A stretch of DNA of 7,677 nt from Bacteroidetes bacterium UBA2364 (lineage in GTDB: Bacteria > Bacteroidota > Rhodothermia > Rhodothermales > UBA2364): NCBI GenBank assembly GCA_002344075.1, contig DDTM01000112.1, forward strand, positions 11,254 through 18,930, given 5' to 3'. The position numbers were made by a program, and so were the translations under genes. This document shows, in pieces, positions 1 to 5,862 of this stretch; the first letter of the stretch is position 1, and each line of letters opens with the position of its first letter. The notes under the pieces were generated by a model. That model was not told the DNA's origin. It saw only the letters and a program-made list of their open reading frames with translations, and did no database searches.

Positions 1-7
1 TAATTCG

Positions 8-21
8 CAAATCATAACCAA
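8..21 (+). repeat. 14-bp intergenic repeat unit upstream of the CHAT gene
   Basis: CAAATCATAACCAA matches the unit at 4097-4110 (CAACTCATAACCAT) at 12 of 14 positions. It lies in the leader upstream of the first gene. Related units occur before the second and third genes, which points to a short degenerate family confined to intergenic DNA here. Confidence 0.4.
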
Positions 22-35
22 AACCCATTTTTCCC

Positions 36-66
36 TTGCCTCAAAACCAACGTTTCCTTACATTGT
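36..66 (+). promoter_or_regulatory. Weak candidate Bacteroidota-type promoter
   Basis: TTG at 36-38 is followed, 20 bases later, by TACATTGT at 59-66. This partly resembles the Bacteroidota -33 (TTTG) and -7 (TAnnTTTG) elements at suitable spacing. It would put a transcription start near 70-75, ahead of the ATG at 124. The -7 match is incomplete, so this is only a candidate. Confidence 0.2.
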
Positions 67-93
67 AACACTCCCCTCAAATACATGATTTTC

Positions 94-107
94 TATACTT
101 CATACAC
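94..107 (+). repeat. 14-bp intergenic repeat unit just before the CHAT gene start
   Basis: TATACTTCATACAC matches the unit at 4970-4983 at 13 of 14 positions, with 13 consecutive identical bases. It ends 16 bases before the ATG at 124. The preceding 14 bases (80-93), which contain the alternative ATG at 85, look like a more decayed copy (8 of 14). This supports translation starting at 124 rather than 85. Confidence 0.45.
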
Positions 108-123
108 CCCAGCTAACACGTCC

Positions 124-3100
124 ATGCTCCGTTTCTTCTTGCTTTGTAGCTTCGTAACCGCGATGCTTGCCCCTGCCACACACGCGCAAAGCCTTGTACA
201 AGCAGCACAGGCGAATAACCTCGCGCAAGTAACCCAACTCTTGGCACAAAAGCGCCCCAAAGCCAATCCCAACGAAACGGATGCCAATGGTGCTACGTCG
301 CTGATGTGGGCGGCATTTCATGGCAACGTGGATATGATGCGCCAACTGAGAGCCAAAGGTGCGGACTGCCGCAAAAAAGGCGTGATCTATGACAGCACCG
401 CCGCTTTCGGTAGCATCCTCGCCGCCGCCGCAGGTCGCGGACACCAAGCCGCTGTACAGTTCGCCCTCGACGAATGTAAAATTCCTGTGGATGACCGCGA
501 ATACGATCCCAACACGAAGCAGGCAAACGGATGGACGGCGCTTGAATGGGCGCTTTCACAAAACAAGCCAGAAATCGTAACGTACTTGGCAACACAAAAA
601 GCGAACTTGAATTTAGAAAACCCACAAACAGGAAGGCTACCTGTTTTCTACAGTATAGAACAATTTAGTTCCCCAGAACCTCATACTATCGAAAAACTGA
701 TTTGTAATGGATTAGACTTAAATGCAATTGACCAAGATGGCCATAACCTTATTCGGGTTATAGAAAAAAATATAACTTTATTAAAACCTCAAATGCAGGT
801 AGAATCTTCTATTAATGAATATCAAGTGCTTTTTGCAAAAATCTTATACTACATAAGCCTAAAAGAAGTAATTGAAAGACCTATATGCTCTGTTAATGAC
901 CAAGTATTAAGAAACCAAATAACAATTCAAATATCCAAGGCCAACGAATTAAAGAATCAACAAAAATACACCGAATCTATAAAAATACTTGAAGATGCGC
1001 TAAATAAATTAGGTTTACTATACTTTTCAAATACTATAGAAATTATAAAATTAAAACAAACTCTATCTGTCCTATATGAAAAACAAAGACAATATGGTAA
1101 GGCGCTACTATTAGCAGAAGAAATTTATGAAGAAAGAGTAAGTATTTTAGGAGAAAAACACGTATTAACGCTAATGTCAAAAGCAAATTTACCGCCCCTA
1201 TATGAATCAATGGGGCAATATACTAAAATGGCTGAGATTGCGAACCAACTTGCCAAAGATGCTCTAATCTTTTTAGGTAGCACACATGAGATAACTATTC
1301 GTGCGGAAGAAGAGGCAGCTATTGCCTATTATCGATTAGGAGAGTATCGGTTAGCTATTTCGTTTTATAATACCTCTATTGATAAAAATTATCTAATTGG
1401 AAATAAAGAAAGAGTAGCAATAAATAAATCTAATTTGGCTCTTGTTTATCAAGATATTGGAGATTATCAAAAAGCACTTTTATTACTTCAAGAGTCCTTA
1501 AATAGCATGACCGAGATAAGAGGAGAGGAAAATATCAATACTATTGGAATAAAACTATTTTTAGCTCAACAATTTGAATTACTTGGATTATATAAAGATG
1601 CTGAACCTTTGTTTATTGATGTGATAGCAAAAAGAATTAAACATTTAGGTCATACTCACCCACATACTTTAACGGCTAAAAATAACTATGCCTCACTTTT
1701 GTCTCAAACAGGAAGAATTAATAAATCTATAAACTTATTGCAACAAGTTTATAGTACTCAAGTTCGTATTTTTGGGCAAGAACACCCTACTATTGCTACA
1801 ACATACAACAATATTGCGGCAATTTATATAAAAGCAGGAAGATATAATGAGGCTTTGATATATGCTCAAAAAGCAGTGAAAATAAGAGAAACCATTTTAG
1901 GGAAGTCTCATCTCGCTACTTTAGTTGCACGAAATAATTTGGGAGGTATTTTATTTCATTTAGGTAAACAAGAAGAAGCATTAATTTTATTAAATGAGGT
2001 ACTTAACGAGTTAATTCAATCGTTAGGAAAAGAACATCCCCAAACATTAACAACGCAAAACAATATTGCAGGTTTGTACCAAGAAGCAGGTAAATATGAA
2101 AATGCAATCATTCTTTTTAACGACGTTCATTTAGGTCGAAAAAATACATTAGGAGCTAATCATTTAGAAACAATCAAAGCACAATCCAACATAGCGACTA
2201 CGTTACAAAGGAAAGGTAATTATAAAGAATCAGAAGACTTATATGAAGAAATTTCACCTACAATGGAAAAAGTAGATTCACTAAATTTAATCAATATTGG
2301 TAATAAAATAAGCATAGGATGGGAATGGGGAGACAGTAAGTATTATTTGGAATTACCCAAATTAGTTGGAAAAATGAATCGTTTGATAGACAAAGAATTA
2401 ATAACTCTAAACGGATTGAATTCAAAAACACAACACGACTACTTATCTCAAAATGTTTTTCCATCTATGTATTTTAACCTTTCTTTAGGAGTGAATGATA
2501 TTATTTTAAAAGAAAACTATACGATTTTTTGGTTCTGGAAAAGTATGTGGTTATTTAGTTTATCTGCTCAAAACGAATTAGAAAAACTTATTCAAACAAA
2601 ACCTGAATTAAAAGAAGATATTAATCAAGTTTATTTACTTAAAGCATCGTTATATCTTTTAGATAGAAGATTAGAACTATCAGAAAATGAGAGGCAACAA
2701 TTAAGTAACGAAATGCTACTACAAATTGAAACTCTTGAACAAAAACTTGCACCGTATCTCACAAACACCCTAGAAAACGACCCGCTTCGTAAAGCAGGTT
2801 GGGACGGTTTCCGCCAGAAATTGCCCCAAGATGCCGCATTCGTTGATATGTACGGCTATGACCATTACGAGAAAGGAAAACCGCACAACGACCCCGATTT
2901 TCGCTATGTGGGCATCATTACCACGCCACAAGGCGGTTTGTATCGCGTGCAACTGCCCGATACCGCAACCGTTAGTCAAGCGTGGCGAGGTTGGCTCAAG
3001 GTGAAAGATCAAAGCAACACCGCCGAACAACGAAATGCATGGAACGAAGTACGCCGTTTGGTGTGGCAACCCATCGCGGCACAGCTTCCTGCATCCGTGA

Positions 3101-4005
3101 AGCGCGTGTATCTATCGCCCGATGGGGTTTTGGCACAGATTCCATGGCAACTGTTCGCGCAAAACGACATGAAGCCCCGCGAAGTCGCTATTGTCGAATC
3201 GGCGCGGGAGTTGTATCGCTTGCTCACGACTTCGTATCAGAAACCAGCAACGCCACAATACTTGGCAGTGGGCAATATCAATTACAACGACGTGGGGGCA
3301 GAACCGCAGACCACCGAAAACTTACAAAATATTTGTCAGAAGGCATTAGGTGAAAACAGTACCATACGCAACGCAACCTCTACGCCATGCGCGCAATCTG
3401 TGATAGACAACACAAGTGCCATATTGAAGCAAAAAGGCTACGAATCACAATCCATTGTGCATAACGATGCGACACGAAGCCGCATTCAAGCGGCGTTGCC
3501 CAAAGCAAATGTGGCGATGTTTTTCACACACGGCTATTATGATGCTGGCACGGATGATCGCAACTCGCTCACAGGTTCGTGGCTGGCGCTATCGCAATAC
3601 AACAAACCTGACTCAACCGCTACCACCGACGAAACGGCGTTTACAGGCGAAGATTTTGTGGCATTGGACTTACGCAATACCGAACTGATGATTCTTTCGG
3701 CGTGTAAAAGCGGTCTCGGCAAGCCGCTCTTGGGGCAAGGCACGTTGGGCGTTCGCGCTTCGATCAGTACCGCAGGCGTGCGTTCCATTCTCATGTCGTT
3801 ATGGAACGTGCCCGAATTTGCCACGAAGCTGATGGTCGAGGCGTTTATGAAACATTGGCAAAGCGGAAAATCTAAGTCCGAAGCGCTCCGCTTGGCACAG
3901 GACGAAGTGCGGAAATATCGCTACAAAGATTCAGGCGGCACGATACACACCTACGAAGCGCCACACTTTTGGGCAGGCTGGACGCTGTCGGGAGAAATCT
4001 TTTGA
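124..4005 (+). CDS. Exported ankyrin-TPR-CHAT protease-like protein
   Basis: A protein of about 1293 residues, counted from the ATG at 124. An in-frame ATG at 85 would add 13 residues, but the 124 start gives a standard signal peptide (MLRFF, then a hydrophobic run to ATHA|QS, cleavage near 21/22). The 85 start leaves a long uncharged leader and lies in a degenerate repeat tract. Domains in order: ankyrin-like repeats at about 23-215 (NGATSLMWAAFHGN, NGWTALEWALSQNK); about eleven 42-residue kinesin-light-chain-type TPRs at about 265-715 (pattern LGxxHPxTLxxxNNxAxLYxxxGxYxxA); a helical linker at 720-895; and a CHAT domain at about 900-1293. CHAT hallmarks are VYLSPDGVLAQIPWQLF, the putative catalytic His1136 in FFTHGYYD, Cys1194 in LSACKSGLG, and MSLWNVPEFAT plus HFWAGWTLSG near the end. 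CHAT domains are caspase-related cysteine peptidases; ankyrin and TPR modules usually bind proteins. The likely role is an exported, partner-controlled protease; its substrate is unknown. The TPR part is strikingly AT-rich compared with both ends. Confidence 0.93.
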   Translation: MLRFFLLCSFVTAMLAPATHAQSLVQAAQANNLAQVTQLLAQKRPKANPNETDANGATSLMWAAFHGNVDMMRQLRAKGADCRKKGVIYDSTAAFGSILAAAAGRGHQAAVQFALDECKIPVDDREYDPNTKQANGWTALEWALSQNKPEIVTYLATQKANLNLENPQTGRLPVFYSIEQFSSPEPHTIEKLICNGLDLNAIDQDGHNLIRVIEKNITLLKPQMQVESSINEYQVLFAKILYYISLKEVIERPICSVNDQVLRNQITIQISKANELKNQQKYTESIKILEDALNKLGLLYFSNTIEIIKLKQTLSVLYEKQRQYGKALLLAEEIYEERVSILGEKHVLTLMSKANLPPLYESMGQYTKMAEIANQLAKDALIFLGSTHEITIRAEEEAAIAYYRLGEYRLAISFYNTSIDKNYLIGNKERVAINKSNLALVYQDIGDYQKALLLLQESLNSMTEIRGEENINTIGIKLFLAQQFELLGLYKDAEPLFIDVIAKRIKHLGHTHPHTLTAKNNYASLLSQTGRINKSINLLQQVYSTQVRIFGQEHPTIATTYNNIAAIYIKAGRYNEALIYAQKAVKIRETILGKSHLATLVARNNLGGILFHLGKQEEALILLNEVLNELIQSLGKEHPQTLTTQNNIAGLYQEAGKYENAIILFNDVHLGRKNTLGANHLETIKAQSNIATTLQRKGNYKESEDLYEEISPTMEKVDSLNLINIGNKISIGWEWGDSKYYLELPKLVGKMNRLIDKELITLNGLNSKTQHDYLSQNVFPSMYFNLSLGVNDIILKENYTIFWFWKSMWLFSLSAQNELEKLIQTKPELKEDINQVYLLKASLYLLDRRLELSENERQQLSNEMLLQIETLEQKLAPYLTNTLENDPLRKAGWDGFRQKLPQDAAFVDMYGYDHYEKGKPHNDPDFRYVGIITTPQGGLYRVQLPDTATVSQAWRGWLKVKDQSNTAEQRNAWNEVRRLVWQPIAAQLPASVKRVYLSPDGVLAQIPWQLFAQNDMKPREVAIVESARELYRLLTTSYQKPATPQYLAVGNINYNDVGAEPQTTENLQNICQKALGENSTIRNATSTPCAQSVIDNTSAILKQKGYESQSIVHNDATRSRIQAALPKANVAMFFTHGYYDAGTDDRNSLTGSWLALSQYNKPDSTATTDETAFTGEDFVALDLRNTELMILSACKSGLGKPLLGQGTLGVRASISTAGVRSILMSLWNVPEFATKLMVEAFMKHWQSGKSKSEALRLAQDEVRKYRYKDSGGTIHTYEAPHFWAGWTLSGEIF

Positions 4006-4022
4006 ATGTATTCGGAAACATC

Positions 4023-4083
4023 GGATTAGGAAGCTGGAAGTGACGAGAGAAGAACTTTTCCCAGTTTTTTAGTTTCCTAATCC
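4023..4083 (+). terminator. Long inverted repeat after the CHAT gene, possible terminator
   Basis: GGATTAGGAAGCTGGAA (4023-4039) can pair with TTTTAGTTTCCTAATCC (4067-4083). The outer ten pairs are perfect, and the full 17-pair stem has three G-U wobbles in RNA; the loop is 27 bases. It begins 18 bases after the CHAT stop codon. There is no T-tract right after the stem, although T6 lies at 4065-4070, overlapping the inner end of the 3' arm. It could be a transcription terminator, a 3'-end stabilising hairpin, or a remnant of a small inverted-repeat element. Confidence 0.45.
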
Positions 4084-4110
4084 AACTCATCATCCACAAC
4101 TCATAACCAT
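4083..4110 (+). repeat. Two tandem 14-bp units
   Basis: CAACTCATCATCCA is followed directly by CAACTCATAACCAT (first eight bases identical, 10 of 14 overall). The second copy resembles 8-21 at 12 of 14. It sits between the long hairpin and the promoter-proximal region of the secreted-protein gene. Confidence 0.45.
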
Positions 4111-4124
4111 AAAATCGTTTGTAT

Positions 4125-4157
4125 ATTAAGGGCAACTCGTGTTGTCAATCCCTTAAT
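4125..4157 (+). promoter_or_regulatory. Inverted repeat in the leader of the secreted-protein gene
   Basis: ATTAAGGG (4125-4132) and CCCTTAAT (4150-4157) form a perfect 8-bp inverted repeat. Inside it, CAAC (4133-4136) pairs with GTTG (4141-4144) around a TCGT tetraloop, leaving a five-base bulge (TCAAT). The structure ends 11 bases before the ATG at 4169, so it is either a 5'-UTR hairpin affecting translation or an operator-like protein-binding site. Confidence 0.4.
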
Positions 4158-4168
4158 TACAACGTTTT

Positions 4169-4912
4169 ATGCCTAAATTTTTACGTTCCGTATTTTTTGC
4201 CTTCTTCTTTAAACTTGGCATATGCTATGTTCATGCTCAAAATGTGCCTATCCAAGTGAATGATGATCCTATACTTCAAACACTGATTCAGTCGCAACAT
4301 CTTTTACGAAAAGCAAGCCAAACCCGAAATGTTACCCAAAAAGCGCGATACCTGAATCGTGCTATAGGCTTGCTGTTGGCTTATGACTTTGTGCCACCAA
4401 GAATGAATGGTTGGTCAGAAGCAGGACGAAATCGTTGGCACAATACCTTCAATCCGCGTAATGTGCAGGAAAAAGCCTTGCGCCTAAATCCGAAGTCTGT
4501 GTTGCGCGATAGTTTGTTGCAATGGAAAGATCAGTTAAAAAATCGTGATGAACTGATAGAAAAAGCCCTGACTAATTCAATGGGATCCAGTCCTGTTCAT
4601 CCCATCGGTGTATTGGATATGAATGTGTGTGGCAATCATCCTAATCAAACCGAAGATATTCTGTTTGATTCTAAACCTTCAAAAGCAATGGCAGTGTTAG
4701 AAACAGGTATAGCAAAATTTAGCTTTGAAATTGACAAAAAGTTTTCGTTTAGGACTTCTGCTTTACAAGAAGAGCATGACCGCAATCCACGCAACAGAGC
4801 AACGTTGAGATGGGAAGATCGGTCGAGTCCTACACCTCATACGTTTCATATTACGCGCCACGATGCGCGATCTTCACGGGATTGCAAGACGTTTTTGCTG
4901 AAGTTTGAGTAG
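4169..4912 (+). CDS. Secreted protein of unknown function
   Basis: I do not recognise this family. The 247-residue product starts with MPKFLR and a Phe-rich hydrophobic stretch ending YVHA|QN, a probable signal peptidase I site near 23/24. Lys15 interrupts the hydrophobic core, which is mildly unusual. The LGIC string is not a good lipobox because Ile, not a small residue, precedes Cys. The mature part is polar and Arg/Asn-rich, has no further membrane segment, and holds just two cysteines (about 154 in MNVCGN and 239 in RDCKTF) that could form a disulfide in the periplasm. Residues 40-140 look helical; the C-terminal third (FSFEIDKKFSF, HTFHITRHD) looks more beta-like. The start follows an A/T-rich leader (AACGTTTT) with no Shine-Dalgarno, as is usual in Bacteroidota. 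It lies 163 bases after the CHAT gene in the same direction, so a functional link is possible but unproven. Confidence 0.72.
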   Translation: MPKFLRSVFFAFFFKLGICYVHAQNVPIQVNDDPILQTLIQSQHLLRKASQTRNVTQKARYLNRAIGLLLAYDFVPPRMNGWSEAGRNRWHNTFNPRNVQEKALRLNPKSVLRDSLLQWKDQLKNRDELIEKALTNSMGSSPVHPIGVLDMNVCGNHPNQTEDILFDSKPSKAMAVLETGIAKFSFEIDKKFSFRTSALQEEHDRNPRNRATLRWEDRSSPTPHTFHITRHDARSSRDCKTFLLKFE

Positions 4913-4955
4913 CGGAACGCGGAAGGTTTCGGCTATAGTCAACGTCTAAATATCT

Positions 4956-4983
4956 CATATTTCATAGACCATACTTCATACAC
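4956..4983 (+). repeat. Two tandem 14-bp units before the DUF6922-like gene
   Basis: CATATTTCATAGAC (4956-4969) is followed directly by CATACTTCATACAC (4970-4983), with 12 of 14 positions identical. The second unit is nearly identical to 94-107. The tract ends 8 bases before the ATG at 4992, so it forms most of the leader of the two-gene unit. Confidence 0.5.
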
Positions 4984-4991
4984 AAAACAAA

Positions 4992-5285
4992 ATGCTCATA
5001 ACCGATTTATCGCCTCATTTATTTTGGGACACGAACCAAGCCGCCTGCGATTGGGAGCGCAATGCGCCATTTATCATTGAGCGGGTATTGTGTAGAGGTC
5101 GCTATGAAGATTGGCTCTTGATTCGAGAAGTTTATGGAATTCCGCGTTTAAAAACGGAAGTCATAAAACTGCGCTATTTAGACAAGAAAGCGTTACATTT
5201 TTGTAGTGCCTATTTCGATATTCCTTTAACCGAATTCCGATGCTACAAACCCAATCCGTCTATCCAAGCACTTTGGAACTTCTGA
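4992..5285 (+). CDS. DUF6922-like protein, probable antitoxin-type partner
   Basis: A 97-residue cytoplasmic protein resembling the DUF6922 family, recalled from memory. Family-like features are an N-terminal DLSPHLFWD, then DWERNAPFIIERVL with RGRYEDWLLIREVYG, then LRYLDKKALHFCSAYF, and a C-terminal FRCY segment ending in WNF. It has no signal peptide or membrane segment. In Bacteroidota, proteins of this kind are typically encoded just upstream of an AbiEii/AbiGii-family nucleotidyltransferase, in the place where an AbiEi antitoxin would sit. An antitoxin or regulatory role is therefore inferred from position, not shown by a catalytic or DNA-binding motif. The next gene begins inside this one (46-base overlap), so translation is probably coupled. 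The start is preceded by an A-rich stretch (CACAAAACAAA) with no Shine-Dalgarno. Family assignment is fairly likely; function is uncertain. Confidence 0.82.
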   Translation: MLITDLSPHLFWDTNQAACDWERNAPFIIERVLCRGRYEDWLLIREVYGIPRLKTEVIKLRYLDKKALHFCSAYFDIPLTEFRCYKPNPSIQALWNF

Positions 5286-5848
5286 ATCATTTGATGCAAG
5301 ATGCGTATTTCGCCTCTTTTAGTTTGGTGGGCGGTACAGCATTAGCGCTTCAATATGGACACCGAATTTCCGTTGATTTGGATTTATTCAGCGAAACTCC
5401 TTTCGATACAAATGCCTTGTACCAACATCTTTTCAGATATGGTGAATTAGAAGTATTAGGTGTTTCGCATGATGCCTTGAATGTATTTATCAACCAAATA
5501 AAAGTAGATTTTATCCATTATCCTTATGCCTTGATTGCACCTGTCATCGAAAAAGGCAACATTCGTTTCTTAGATGTACGCGACATTGCGGCAATGAAAC
5601 TGTGGGCGGTGTCTAATCGTGGAAGTAAAAAGGATTTCGTAGATTTATTTGTGTTATTGGATCATTTTTCATTGCCTGAATTGCTTGGTTTTTTTCGCCA
5701 AAAGTATCCCCAAGTTCAGATTTTTCATGTCATTCGGAGTTTGTGCTATTTTGAAGATGCCGAAACAGATGCTGAACCCATTATGCTATTCGACCTTTCG
5801 TGGGAATCTGTGAAATACCGCTTTGTAGAAGCGGTACGCCAACTTTGA
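5240..5848 (+). CDS. AbiEii/AbiGii-family nucleotidyltransferase (toxin-type)
   Basis: A 202-residue cytoplasmic protein with the nucleotidyltransferase-fold signature of the AbiEii/AbiGii toxin family. Motif I is GGTALALQYGHR (Gly31-Gly32), followed by the metal-binding pair Asp46/Asp48 in SVDLDLF. A likely third carboxylate is Asp90 in IKVDFIHYP. The conserved second half has DVRDIAAMKLWA (Asp116, Lys120) and RGSKKDFVDLF (Lys130, Lys131, Asp132, Asp135). The active site looks intact. Characterised relatives (AbiEii, the mycobacterial MenT toxins) transfer nucleotides to cellular RNA targets such as tRNA and act with a co-encoded antitoxin; whether this member does so is inference. It is shorter than classical AbiEii proteins (around 300 residues), as is common for the Bacteroidota forms. 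The ATG at 5240 lies within the upstream DUF6922-like gene and gives the family-like N-terminus MLQTQSVYPSTLELL. A propeller sensor gene follows 14 bases after the stop. Confidence 0.92.
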   Translation: MLQTQSVYPSTLELLNHLMQDAYFASFSLVGGTALALQYGHRISVDLDLFSETPFDTNALYQHLFRYGELEVLGVSHDALNVFINQIKVDFIHYPYALIAPVIEKGNIRFLDVRDIAAMKLWAVSNRGSKKDFVDLFVLLDHFSLPELLGFFRQKYPQVQIFHVIRSLCYFEDAETDAEPIMLFDLSWESVKYRFVEAVRQL

Positions 5849-5862
5849 CTTTGCCTATCGCC

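Noticed and set aside
85..123. Start of the CHAT gene at the ATG at 85
   Set aside because: The extra residues MIFYTSYTPANTS push the signal peptide inward without adding positive charge, and the ATG lies in a degenerate intergenic repeat tract. It cannot be ruled out, as neither start has a Shine-Dalgarno sequence.
373..379. AAAAAAG, a possible -1 frameshift heptamer
   Set aside because: It is not in the phase needed for slippage (codons here read AAA AAA GGC) and the frame continues intact through all domains.
93..625. Three overlapping reverse-strand reading frames and a 63-residue forward one in the ankyrin region
   Set aside because: They are low-complexity shadows of the GC-rich coding strand, rich in Cys, Arg and His, with no recognisable domain.
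916..2290. Periodic repeats that might suggest a CRISPR or satellite array
   Set aside because: The 126-base period is the DNA image of 42-residue TPRs in an open frame, with diverged units and no identical direct repeats.
2770..3824. Reverse and alternate-forward reading frames over the CHAT domain
   Set aside because: The real frame carries clear CHAT motifs across the whole interval; the others have unnatural composition and no motif.
3872..4135. Reverse-strand frame of 87 residues across the CHAT 3' end and intergenic gap
   Set aside because: It has no recognisable domain, and much of it is antisense to the conserved C-terminus of the CHAT domain.
4214..4228. LGIC at residues 16-19 as a lipoprotein lipobox
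   Set aside because: Ile precedes the Cys where a small residue is required, and a better signal peptidase I site (HA|Q) follows.
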